This document shows, piece by piece, positions 26,554 through 36,644 of a stretch of 64,000 bases of DNA. Made by a program: the position numbers and the translations under genes. Origin of the DNA: Demequina zhanjiangensis. Its GTDB lineage: Bacteria > Actinomycetota > Actinomycetes > Actinomycetales > Demequinaceae. The stretch is from contig NZ_JAUHPV010000008.1 of NCBI RefSeq assembly GCF_030418315.1, positions 1-64,000 of the forward strand. The letters run 5' to 3'. The first letter of the stretch is position 1. The number at the start of each line of letters is the position of its first letter. Below the pieces are notes generated by a model. It had not been told where the DNA came from. It ran no database searches and saw nothing but the letters and a program-made list of their open reading frames with translations.

Positions 26554-27084
26554 TTGAGGGATCGCGAACTGCTCGACGAGATCTACGAGCTTTCTCTGCC
26601 GCGCCTTGGCGCCTACGGGTTCGCGCTGACGGGCTCTTACTCAGCGGCAGAGGAGCTGGTGCAGGCGGCGATCGTGAAGACGTTCTCGAAGCGCCGCAGG
26701 TACCGCGATCTTGCAGCGGCAGAGGCGTACGTGAGGTCCGCGATCCGCACTCTCCACATCGACGGCACCCGGCGTCAGGCGCGCTGGACGGCGGCCGCTT
26801 CGTCGTTGGTCGCCGATGACCAGGTGTCCGACCATGCCCCGCGAGTCGACAGTGACGACGCGGTCAACCGGGCGCTCGCCACGCTGCCTCCCCGGGTCAG
26901 AACGGCCGTCGCGCTGCGCTACGTCGACGACATGACCGTGGCCGACATCGCCCACACGATGGGCACCGCCGAAGGCACCATCAAGCGCTACCTCTCTGAA
27001 GGACGAGAGAGCCTCGCGACGACGCTGGGAGTCCCCGTCGCAGAGGAACCCGAGACCGTGCAGATCAAGGAGGCGCGACGATGA
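26554..27084 (+). CDS. SigE-family ECF RNA polymerase sigma factor
   Basis: A sigma factor of about 176 residues with region 2 (SYSAAEELVQAAIVKTF, about residues 25-41) and region 4 (LPPRVRTAVALRYVDDMTV and the helix TAEGTIKRYLSEG). It is the second of three similar sigma genes in the window. The start is uncertain: the frame is open from a TTG at 26470 with a GTG at 26524. I chose the TTG at 26554 because homology begins right after it and the likely promoter lies at 26506-26530. Its stop overlaps the ATG of the partner membrane protein, a sign of coupled expression. Confidence 0.85.
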   Translation: MRDRELLDEIYELSLPRLGAYGFALTGSYSAAEELVQAAIVKTFSKRRRYRDLAAAEAYVRSAIRTLHIDGTRRQARWTAAASSLVADDQVSDHAPRVDSDDAVNRALATLPPRVRTAVALRYVDDMTVADIAHTMGTAEGTIKRYLSEGRESLATTLGVPVAEEPETVQIKEARR

Positions 27085-28583
27085 GCGAGCTTCGAGACAC
27101 GCTTCGCCACAGTACGGCGAGCGCCGGAGTGGACGTCGCACGTTCACTCACGGCCTCCGTCGATCGCGACGCCACCTGGGCGCAGGTCACTCAGGCACGC
27201 CGTCGGCGCACCGCCTGGCAGGCGTCAGGAGCGGTCGCCGCAGTCGCTGTCGGCGCGGTCGCCCTGGGAGCCATCGCCTCCGTCGGGCCGTTCAGGAGCG
27301 ACCCCGCAGCGCCCCTGGTCGACGGAGTCCACGGTCAGTGCGACCTCGACTCCTCTCCCCTTCCGAACGTCCGGGCCATGCCCGGCGCCGGGTTCGAAGG
27401 CCGGGTCTACGCGGACTACACCACCGACACGTTCATGTTCCGTGCCCTCAACGGCGATCTCAGGAAGCTCGTGCAGGACGAGCAAGGAACGTGGCGCGAC
27501 CCCGACACGGGCGACAGCTTCGCCGAGATCGGCTTCTACAGTCCCCTCTACCTTGAGGCCGACCAGGAGGCCGACCGCGCGGTGTTCGACCGGTACGACG
27601 GTTCGCTTCACTACGTCGACGACCCGACCGACCTCTACTACGAGTGGACGACGGACGTGCCGACGGACACCGGAGTCGACGTCAACCTGGAGGCGCTCAT
27701 CGCCGTGCACCAGACAGCGGTGCTCGGGTGGGGCGAGCCGGTCACAACCGACCTCGCAGTTGGTGATCCGCAGGTGCAGCATGCAGTGACCTCACGCGAG
27801 GCGGACGCCACGACCGTGACGACGACCGAGGTGTTGATCGGCGACACCGCACCTCAGGTCGACGCAACGTCGGGCCTGGTCAGCGTCGCCACCACGGCGA
27901 CGGCACACGATGGTCAGACGATCACGGTCACATCCAGCTACGACGCCTCGCGTAGCTACGCGGCGACATGCGGCCCGAACGAGAGCGCGTGGCAGGCCAA
28001 CGGCAAGGACCCTCAGGACCCCCAGCCCAACCCGAACGTCATGCCGGTGCTCTCCGGCCCGGAGTCCGGCGTGTTCGCGTGCGACGCGACCCTCGACCCC
28101 GCGCTGCAGCGGGAGCCGAGGATGACCCTGCGGCGAGACGGAGTCGTCTTCGAGGAGACCACACAGACCCAGATCAACTATGGAGATGGCGGAGTGATGA
28201 TCGTCCTCGACGACATCGACCCCCTCGAGGACTACACGCCACCGACCGTCAGCCTCAGCCCGGGCTGGAGCATTCGTTTCGACGGCTCCGACAACCCAGC
28301 GCAGCCGTCGCAGGGGTATTACCTCTTCACGCTGCCGGTCTGGGTGGACGCGGAGGGCCGGATCATCGGCACAAGCGATCCCGAGACCCTCGACGACACT
28401 TTTCGCGTGATCCTGGGAGACGCGGAACGGCCTACCGCCGCGGTTCTTCTCGACGCGTCCGTACGGGCCGGTTGCGGCAGCGCCGATGGCGACGCCCTCG
28501 CTGCGGCGTCCAGCATCCTCCTGACCGGCTACGGCCCGAGCGTCGACCAGATCGACTGGGCCTGGTACAACACGAGCGACTGA
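27081..28583 (+). CDS. Membrane protein paired with a SigE-type sigma factor (putative anti-sigma)
   Basis: A 500-residue single-pass protein. A basic cytoplasmic tail of about 45 residues (ending ARRRRTAW) precedes one transmembrane helix (about 48-68) and a 430-residue outer domain with several cysteines, rich in Asp and Thr. The layout parallels the partners at 19136 and 59860, though the outer domains share little visible sequence. The ATG overlaps the sigma TGA. It probably holds the sigma factor inactive until the outer domain senses a signal; this is inferred from gene pairing and topology. No domain was recognised in the outer part. The 283 bp after it contain no gene. Confidence 0.82.
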   Translation: MSELRDTLRHSTASAGVDVARSLTASVDRDATWAQVTQARRRRTAWQASGAVAAVAVGAVALGAIASVGPFRSDPAAPLVDGVHGQCDLDSSPLPNVRAMPGAGFEGRVYADYTTDTFMFRALNGDLRKLVQDEQGTWRDPDTGDSFAEIGFYSPLYLEADQEADRAVFDRYDGSLHYVDDPTDLYYEWTTDVPTDTGVDVNLEALIAVHQTAVLGWGEPVTTDLAVGDPQVQHAVTSREADATTVTTTEVLIGDTAPQVDATSGLVSVATTATAHDGQTITVTSSYDASRSYAATCGPNESAWQANGKDPQDPQPNPNVMPVLSGPESGVFACDATLDPALQREPRMTLRRDGVVFEETTQTQINYGDGGVMIVLDDIDPLEDYTPPTVSLSPGWSIRFDGSDNPAQPSQGYYLFTLPVWVDAEGRIIGTSDPETLDDTFRVILGDAERPTAAVLLDASVRAGCGSADGDALAAASSILLTGYGPSVDQIDWAWYNTSD

Positions 28584-28866
28584 CGGGCGCCTCACCTCGG
28601 CAGGTCGCTGACCTGACGCGGGACATGACGAGTCGAACATCCTCGGGAGGGTCCTGGGAGACGCCGTTGGCCCAGGTACTCGCAGAGACTCCCTCGGGTG
28701 GTGAACGCCGCTTAGCGTCCGAGACCAGGCCGTTCGCACCCGTGGATCAGGTGTGCATGGTCGTCGGCCCGACGAGACGAGCGGGCGATCTGACTGGTGG
28801 CGCACGCATCCGCTCGGTCGGGTGACGCCACCCACGACCGCGCGTGCAAGGAGAAGGAGACCCCGC

Positions 28867-29307
28867 ATGACCTCCACGAATGCAGACGTTCCGGTGCCGC
28901 CCGTCGGCCAGGCAGATCATGGGTCCTCCGCGGCCTCGGGCCGCTCGGCGCGGAGCCGCTCACGAGGACTGGCGTGGCTGCTGCTCATCGTCAGCGCGCT
29001 CCTCGAGCTCGTGTGGGCGACAGGTCTCGCCGCCTCGGAGGGCTTCTCCCAGCCGATCCCCGCCGTCGTGTTCGTCATCGCCTTGATCGCGAGCGCCGCC
29101 GCTCTCGCCTACGCCATCCGGACGGTCCGCGTCGTCGCGGGCTTCGTGTGGTGGGGCGTCATCAGCGCGCTGATGACCGGGATCTGGGCGCTCCTCACCG
29201 GCGTCAACATCGCCAGCGTGGTCAGTGTGGCCGTGCTCGCCGTGGTGCTCGGCCTCGCCTTGGGGCTGCACCTCCTCTTCCAGCGCCGCACGCAGGCCAC
29301 GTCCTAG
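28867..29307 (+). CDS. Small multidrug resistance (SMR)-like membrane protein
   Basis: A 146-residue protein: about 33 soluble residues followed by four transmembrane helices (about 35-55, 62-82, 88-108, 113-135). LLLIVSALLELVWATGLAAS carries the glutamate that in EmrE/SugE-type SMR proteins couples proton and drug binding. The SMR core is usually 105-110 residues, so the N-terminal extension is unusual. The third helix departs from canonical SMR sequence (GFVWWGVISALMTGIWAL), so the substrate may differ. The start has AAGGAG about 10 nt upstream. It is followed after 62 bp by the exported aldo/keto reductase on the same strand. Confidence 0.8.
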   Translation: MTSTNADVPVPPVGQADHGSSAASGRSARSRSRGLAWLLLIVSALLELVWATGLAASEGFSQPIPAVVFVIALIASAAALAYAIRTVRVVAGFVWWGVISALMTGIWALLTGVNIASVVSVAVLAVVLGLALGLHLLFQRRTQATS

Positions 29308-29369
29308 CTGCGCGCCGAGAGCCACCCCACCCCCAAGCCACGATCTTCGCCCCGAGAAGGAGACCACTC

Positions 29370-30401
29370 ATGACGCGAGAGCACACCCCCACCCCGGCAG
29401 CGAGCCTCGATCGAGACGCCCGGGCCGGGCAGTCCCCGCAGCTCTCCCGCCGCGCGCTCCTCGGCTTTGCGGGCGTCGCGGCAGCGACCGGCCTGGCCGC
29501 CTGCTCGTCTACCAGCTCCGGCGGATCGAGCAGTCCCGCCGCCACCCCGGGCGCCGCGAACTCCGTCGCGCCGTTCGACCTCGCCAGCGGCACCAACGGC
29601 AACGCCCCGACCGTGATGCTGAACACCGGATTTGCGATGCCCGTCGCGGGACTCGGCACCTTCCAGCTCTCTCAGCAGCAGGCCTATGACTCGGTCACCG
29701 CCGCCCTGGCGGCGGGCGTGAGGCTGATCGACACCGCGTACGCGTACCAGAACGAGGCACAGGTGACGCAGGCCATCCGCGACTCCGCGGTCCCACGCGA
29801 GGAGGTCTTCGTCTCCTCCAAGCTCTTCCCGACGCAGTTCGCCACCGCCGGCGCGGCTATCGACGGGGCGCTGGAGCGGATGGGCGTGGACTACCTGGAC
29901 ATGATGCTGCTCCACCGCACAGGGCCGTTCGACATCACGGCGTACCACGCGATGGAGAGGGCGATGGAGGACGGCAAGCTCCGGTCGATCGGCGTCTCCA
30001 ACTGGTATGCCGAGGACTGGGAGCCCCTGCTCGCCGACGTCTCGATCCCTCCCGCGATCGTGCAGAACGAGAACCACCCCCTCTATCAGGAGCCGGATCT
30101 CGTGCCCTACGTGCACGACCTGGGCATCGTGTTCGAGTCCTGGTATCCGCTCGGCGGTCGCAACAACGTGACGCGGATGCTGGCGGAGCCGACGATCGGC
30201 GAGATCGCTCAGTCGGTGGGAAGGACGCCCGCACAGACGATCATCCGCTGGCACCTGCAGCGAGGCATCATCGCGATCCCCGGCTCGCGCAACGCCGACC
30301 ACATCCTCGAGAACATCTCGGTCTTCGACTTCGAGCTGTCCGACGAACAGATGCAGACGATGAACGCCCTCAACCGCGACGAGAAGCTCGGGACCTTCTA
30401 G
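29370..30401 (+). CDS. Exported Tat-lipoprotein aldo/keto reductase
   Basis: A 343-residue protein. Residues 1-45 contain a twin-arginine signal (SRRALLGFA) followed by a hydrophobic run and a lipobox LAAC, with the modified cysteine near residue 45, then a Ser/Gly/Pro-rich spacer. The rest is an AKR5-like barrel with the catalytic set: Asp and Tyr in DTAYAYQNE, Lys in VSSKLF and His in MLLHRTG. AKRs use NADPH and are nearly always cytoplasmic. A folded, Tat-exported, lipid-anchored copy would need cofactor bound before export. AGAAGGAGA precedes the ATG. Start and signal are well supported; the physiological substrate is unknown. Confidence 0.88.
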   Translation: MTREHTPTPAASLDRDARAGQSPQLSRRALLGFAGVAAATGLAACSSTSSGGSSSPAATPGAANSVAPFDLASGTNGNAPTVMLNTGFAMPVAGLGTFQLSQQQAYDSVTAALAAGVRLIDTAYAYQNEAQVTQAIRDSAVPREEVFVSSKLFPTQFATAGAAIDGALERMGVDYLDMMLLHRTGPFDITAYHAMERAMEDGKLRSIGVSNWYAEDWEPLLADVSIPPAIVQNENHPLYQEPDLVPYVHDLGIVFESWYPLGGRNNVTRMLAEPTIGEIAQSVGRTPAQTIIRWHLQRGIIAIPGSRNADHILENISVFDFELSDEQMQTMNALNRDEKLGTF

Positions 30402-30534
30402 CAATCTTCGGGGCGTGCGACACGGCGCGATAGTTCGTCAGAGCACGATCACTCCCATGTCCACCCGGATGTGGAAAGTGCCACATTCGCCCGAATTGCG
30501 TCGCCTTTCCGGTCCCCCGAGCGGTGACGTGGAC

Positions 30535-31299
30535 ATGAAGACCTCACGCGCACAGCAGTCCACGTCCACCGAGGCCGGCACCACGTTCGGCCGCCTCTCC
30601 CCCATGCGTCGCCGCGCAGCCGCTGCCGCTGGCCTCGCCGGCCTGGCCGCGATCGTCGTCGGCGGTGCCGCCGCCGCCGACGAGGCGAAGCCCGGCGACT
30701 ACCTGTACGAGGTCGACCGCGCCCTTGAGGATCTCGGCATCAACGACGGCGGCGCCGAGGAGCGCCTCGAGGAGACCGAGGAGCTCATCGAGGAGGGCGA
30801 CGTCGAGGGCGCGCTCGAGTCGGCCGACGAGGCCGTCGAGGAGATGGACGAGGACGCCGAGCTCGACGAGGAGGACCTGGAGGAGCTCACCGGCCTGCTC
30901 CACGCCGCCGAGTCGGTCCTGAAGAACGGCTCCGAGCAGTCGCTCGAGCGCCGCACCCAGGTGGCCGAGATGCTCACCTTCATGGCCACCACCGACCTCA
31001 AGGGCAAGGAGTTCGGCCAGGCCGTCTCCCAGCACGCACGTGGCATCTGGGTTGACCCGGAGGCCGAGGAGGACGTGGTCGACGAGGACGCTTCCGAGGA
31101 GGAGCTCGTTGAAGGCGCCGAGGCCGCCGAGGGCGACGACCTGACCGAGGTCTCGGACAAGGCTGAGCTGAAGGAGCTCAAGAAGGCCGCCAAGGACGCC
31201 GCGAAGGACGCCAAGGCTGAGGCCAAGGAGCTCAAGAAGGCCGCCAAGGGCGCCGTCAAGGACGCCAAGGCGAACGCGAAGGGCAACAAGAACAAGTAG
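30535..31299 (+). CDS. DUF5667-like secreted protein with acidic and Lys/Ala-rich halves
   Basis: A 254-residue protein. A basic N-terminus and hydrophobic segment (residues 24-48, MRRRAAAAAGLAGLAAIVVG) form a signal or anchor, then a DUF5667-type motif PGDYLYEVDRALEDLGI. Residues 65-190 are dominated by Glu/Asp (repeated EELTGLL, EEDLEE, DEDASEEEL). The last 45 residues are nearly all Lys/Ala/Asp (KDAAKDAKAEAKELKKAAKG), histone-H1-like in composition. The protein therefore has strongly separated charges and probably helical, extended structure. The start is uncertain; earlier in-frame ATGs exist at 30457 and 30469, and the signal-like segment fits the ATG at 30535. ATGTGG-N6-CCACAT (30468-30485) lies upstream. 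Confidence 0.72.
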   Translation: MKTSRAQQSTSTEAGTTFGRLSPMRRRAAAAAGLAGLAAIVVGGAAAADEAKPGDYLYEVDRALEDLGINDGGAEERLEETEELIEEGDVEGALESADEAVEEMDEDAELDEEDLEELTGLLHAAESVLKNGSEQSLERRTQVAEMLTFMATTDLKGKEFGQAVSQHARGIWVDPEAEEDVVDEDASEEELVEGAEAAEGDDLTEVSDKAELKELKKAAKDAAKDAKAEAKELKKAAKGAVKDAKANAKGNKNK

Positions 31300-31313
31300 C
31301 CCCCGCGCCTGCA

Positions 31314-31355
31314 CGAAGCGCTCGCGACCGCCCGGACTCGGTCGCGAGCGCTTCG
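31314..31355. terminator. Strong bidirectional terminator
   Basis: Perfect 17-bp arms (31314-31330 and 31339-31355, beginning CGAAGCGCTC and ending GAGCGCTTCG) with an 8-nt loop, lying between the convergent ends of the DUF5667-like gene (31299) and the MFS gene (31435). Confidence 0.85.
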
Positions 31356-31434
31356 TCGTTCAGGGGGTCGTGCGGACTGAGCGGACGGTCGACGACCTCG
31401 CGGGCCGTACCCGGCCGGGATGACGTACTACGTG

Positions 31435-33744
<2,310 letters not shown>

Positions 33745-33797
33745 GCGGCGCAGCCGCCCCTAGCCGGCCGGCGCGTCACACGCACGCCGGACACGCA

Positions 33798-33833
33798 GAA
33801 GGGCCCCGACTCCCTGCGGAGCCGGGGCCCTTC
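33798..33833. terminator. Bidirectional terminator between convergent AKR genes
   Basis: The perfect 11-bp arms GAAGGGCCCCG (33798-33808) and CGGGGCCCTTC (33823-33833) are extended inward by CTCC/GGAG around a CTGC loop, giving about 15 pairs with one mismatch. Confidence 0.85.
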
Positions 33834-33876
33834 GTGTCACCTGCGTTCGGTTCTCACCGATCGCTCATGAGGGTGC

Positions 33877-34731
33877 TTACTTGCCCGAGTACACCGGGAA
33901 GAACGCGACGTCGCCGTAGTCCTTGGCCTCGAGGTTCATGAGGGTGTTCATGTCCTCGGCGGAGATCTCGAAGTTCACGTCGGCGTTGGCCTTCATGTGC
34001 TCCTTGTTCGCCGTCTTCGGCAGCGCGACGGTGCCGAGCTGGATGACGTAGCGGATGGCAAGCTGCGGGACCGAGACGCCGTACTTCTCAGCAAGGGCGC
34101 CGATGGTCTCGTTGTCGAGGATCTGGCCGTGGCCCATGGGCGAGTAGCCCTGGATCTGGATGTTCTTCTCGGCCGAGTAGGTGAGGATGTCCTGCGGCGT
34201 GTTGCCCGCGTGGACCAGCACCTGGTTGACGTGGGGGACGACCTTGGCGCCGGCGACGAGCGCGTCGACGTCCTCGTTCTTGAAGTTCGAGACGCCGATG
34301 GCGCGGACCTTGCCGGCCTCGAGCGCCTCCTCCATGGCTCGCCATGCCTCACGGTTGCCGTCGGTGTAGTCGCCACCGCGGAAGTCGGCCCACGGCTGCG
34401 GCGCGTGGATGAGGAACAGGTCGATGTAGTCCAGGCCCATCGTCTCGAGCGAGCCGTTGATCGCGGCCACAGCCTCGTCGTAGGACTTGATCTCGGCGTG
34501 GAGCTTGGTGGAGACGAAGATCTCCTCGCGCGGCACGCTGGCGGTGCGAACGCCCTCGCCGACACCGCGCTCGTTGCCGTAGGCCTGAGCGGTGTCGATG
34601 TTGCGGTAGCCCACCTCGATGGCGTCGCGCACGGCCTGGGCCGCGTCGGCGTCCTCGATGAACCAGGTGCCGAGTCCCAGCTTGGGGATCTCCACGCCGT
34701 TGGACAGGGTGTAGGTCTCGTCGAGAATCAT
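33877..34731 (-). CDS. Aldo/keto reductase (2,5-diketo-gluconate reductase-like)
   Basis: A 284-residue reductase of the AKR5 group. It shows GLGTWFIED, Asp/Tyr in RNIDTAQAYGNE, Lys in FVSTKLHAE, His in LIHAPQPW, and the NADPH-binding ALPKTANKEHMKANAD. It should reduce carbonyl compounds with NADPH in the cytoplasm. Third AKR in the window; unlike the 29370 copy it has no signal peptide. The start follows AAGGAGA. The open frame continues upstream without homology. It diverges from the sugar-importer operon across a 480-bp gap. Confidence 0.92.
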   Translation of the reverse strand: MILDETYTLSNGVEIPKLGLGTWFIEDADAAQAVRDAIEVGYRNIDTAQAYGNERGVGEGVRTASVPREEIFVSTKLHAEIKSYDEAVAAINGSLETMGLDYIDLFLIHAPQPWADFRGGDYTDGNREAWRAMEEALEAGKVRAIGVSNFKNEDVDALVAGAKVVPHVNQVLVHAGNTPQDILTYSAEKNIQIQGYSPMGHGQILDNETIGALAEKYGVSVPQLAIRYVIQLGTVALPKTANKEHMKANADVNFEISAEDMNTLMNLEAKDYGDVAFFPVYSGK

Positions 34732-35117
34732 GAGGTCTCTCCTTCTCTCTCGTGGTCTGTGTGTCGGCGGACGGCCACCCTCGCCGGGGCCGGCTGGTCC
34801 GCGTCGCCTTGTGGTGGTCAACGCGATCCGTCCGCGATGAATGCCCGTCGTTGAAGGGTTTCGCGTGACGCTCGGCGGTGACGTCTCGTCTCGGCCCTGC
34901 GCTTCGCACTCCCTTCCACGTGGGCTTGCAACATCAACTCTGGTCCTCGCATTCGCTCAGCGGAAGGGGTTCCTGGTGGGGGTTGCGCCAGTACCCCTCT
35001 CGTCCGGAGCCGATCGTTTCGGGGTCCGAGAAGTGGCACTCGGCGGCGAGAGCGCGTTCACGCAACATGACATGTGTCCAGGTACTTCGGTCCCAGATCA
35101 CGGTTCCGTCACAGACG
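34732..35117. other. Long intergenic region without recognised features
   Basis: These 386 bp between the AKR start and the sugar-importer promoter show lower, uneven GC and no gene with typical codon bias. An open frame at 34841-35209 has no resemblance to any family. I see no RNA gene or strong hairpin. The part from 35118 on holds the importer promoter. Confidence 0.5.
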
Positions 35118-35146
35118 TTGACGACCCCGCAGAACGGCGGTACTTT
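35118..35146 (+). promoter_or_regulatory. Promoter of the sugar-importer operon
   Basis: TTGACG (35118-35123) and TACTTT (35141-35146) are separated by exactly 17 bp, an unusually clear sigma-70-type promoter for this window. Predicted start is near 35153, with a 59-nt leader containing the operator and AAGGAGG. Confidence 0.7.
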
Positions 35147-35158
35147 GGCGAAAGCCAG

Positions 35159-35178
35159 TCATTGAATTGTTTCAATGA
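35159..35178 (+). promoter_or_regulatory. Operator in the sugar-importer leader
   Basis: The 8-bp arms TCATTGAA (35159-35166) and TTCAATGA (35171-35178) flank a TTGT spacer. The site would lie at about +6 to +25, where a bound repressor blocks elongation. No regulator gene is adjacent. It differs from the CCRTTCANTGAAYGG box of the glycoside locus, though both contain TCATTGAA. Confidence 0.6.
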
Positions 35179-35211
35179 TCGGCGGTTCGTGGCTCTTACA
35201 AGGAGGTAAGA

Positions 35212-36561
35212 ATGACCATCGCACGCTTGCACCGTCCAGCGGCCGTCGGTGCCGCTGTCATCGCCGGTGCCCTGATCCTCACCAGCTGCTCCAGCGGCAC
35301 GAGCGAACCCGAGGGTTCGTCGAGCGGTGATGGCGGCGAGATGACCGATCCGGTAGAGCTCACGCTCCTCACCGGCACGGTCGAGCTCAACGTCCAGATC
35401 GCCGAAGCCGTCGCCGCAGGGTTCAACGAGGCCAACCCCGACATCGTTGTCACCGTGGACGCCTCGATGCCCAGCGGCTCGGAGGGTGACAACCTGCTCA
35501 AGACCCGCCTCGCGACCGGCGACGCACCGGACATGTTCTGGTACAACTCCGGCTCGCTCCTCCAGGCGCTCAACCCGGACTCGCAGCTGCTGAACATCGC
35601 AGACCAGTCCTTCCTGAGCAATGTCCAGGAGAGCTTCATCCCGACCGTCTCGACTGCGAACGGCACCTACGGCGTGCCGATCGACGTCGCCGGCGGCGGC
35701 GGCATCTTCTACTCGATCCCGATCTACGAGGAGCTGGGCCTTGAGGTCCCGACCACGTGGGACGAGTTCGTCGCCAACACTCAGGCGATCAAGGACGCGG
35801 GCTACGACAACGCCCTCATCCAGTCGTTCGGCGACACCTGGACCTCCCAGATCATCATGCTCGCCGACTACTACAACATCTACAACGAGGACCCGGACTG
35901 GGCGGACAAGTACACGGCCAACGAGGCCCACTACGCCGACACGCCCATCGCGCTGCGTTCGTTCGAGAAGATGCAGGACCTCGCGGACGAGGGTCTGCTC
36001 AACAAGGACTTCGCGTCGCTCACGTTCGACCAGGCGCTCGAGCGCATGGCGAACGGCGAGGGTGCCCAGTACCCGATGCTGATGTTCGCGATCGACACCA
36101 TGGTGGACCTCTACCCGGAGTCCGCCGACAACATCGGCTACTTCGCGATCCCGGGCGACTCGGCCTCCGCCAACGGTCTGACCGTCTGGATGCCGCCCGC
36201 CATCTACGCTCCCGCGGACACCGAGCACCAGGCTGAGGTGCTTCGCTTCATGGAGTACGTGGCAAGCCCCGACGCCTGTGCCGCACGTCTGGACGCCGGC
36301 GTGGCCGCCGGTGGCCCGTTCGTGGTGAACGGCTGCACGCTGCCCGACGATGTGCCCCAGGCCATCAAGGACATGCTGCCGTACTTCGACAACGGCAACA
36401 CCGCACCTGCACTCGAGTTCCTGTCGCCCATCAAGGGCCCGTCGCTCGAGCAGATCCTCGTGGAGGTCGGTTCCGGCATCCGCGACGCCGGCGACGCGGC
36501 GGCCCTCTACGACGAGGACGTCAAGAAGCAGGCGCAGCAGCTCGGTCTCGACGGCTGGTGA
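35212..36561 (+). CDS. Sugar ABC transporter substrate-binding lipoprotein (CUT1 type)
   Basis: A 449-residue cluster-B solute-binding lipoprotein. The signal peptide ends in the lipobox ILTSC (Cys near residue 26), followed by an acidic Ser/Gly linker. The mature part shows the typical family features: an initial LTLLTG strand, TRLATGDAPDMFWYN, TYGVPIDVAGGGGIFYS and VPTTWDEFVANTQAIKDAG. It captures an oligosaccharide or sugar outside the cell for the two permeases downstream. A strong AAGGAGGT lies just before the ATG. Sugar identity cannot be told from sequence. A perfect 16-bp hairpin separates it from the permease genes and probably keeps its mRNA more abundant. Confidence 0.94.
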   Translation: MTIARLHRPAAVGAAVIAGALILTSCSSGTSEPEGSSSGDGGEMTDPVELTLLTGTVELNVQIAEAVAAGFNEANPDIVVTVDASMPSGSEGDNLLKTRLATGDAPDMFWYNSGSLLQALNPDSQLLNIADQSFLSNVQESFIPTVSTANGTYGVPIDVAGGGGIFYSIPIYEELGLEVPTTWDEFVANTQAIKDAGYDNALIQSFGDTWTSQIIMLADYYNIYNEDPDWADKYTANEAHYADTPIALRSFEKMQDLADEGLLNKDFASLTFDQALERMANGEGAQYPMLMFAIDTMVDLYPESADNIGYFAIPGDSASANGLTVWMPPAIYAPADTEHQAEVLRFMEYVASPDACAARLDAGVAAGGPFVVNGCTLPDDVPQAIKDMLPYFDNGNTAPALEFLSPIKGPSLEQILVEVGSGIRDAGDAAALYDEDVKKQAQQLGLDGW

Positions 36562-36588
36562 TCCGCACCACCGTCCACTGAAGGCAAC

Positions 36589-36625
36589 CTTCCGGGCCCC
36601 GGCCTCACCGGCCGGGGCCCGGAAG
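36589..36625 (+). terminator. Intra-operon hairpin (attenuator/mRNA stabiliser)
   Basis: Perfect 16-bp arms CTTCCGGGCCCCGGCC (36589-36604) and the complement (36610-36625) with a 5-nt loop, without a T-run, 28 bp after the binding-protein gene and 20 bp before the first permease. Such structures let only part of transcription continue and protect the upstream message. Confidence 0.75.
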
Positions 36626-36644
36626 CCTCACAGGAGCAGAGACC

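Noticed and set aside
27391-27398. GGTTCGAA resembling a tRNA T-loop
   Set aside because: It lies inside the anti-sigma coding region and there is no acceptor or anticodon stem around it.
34841-35209. A 122-residue frame in the large intergenic region
   Set aside because: It has no ribosome site or homology and runs through the importer promoter and operator.
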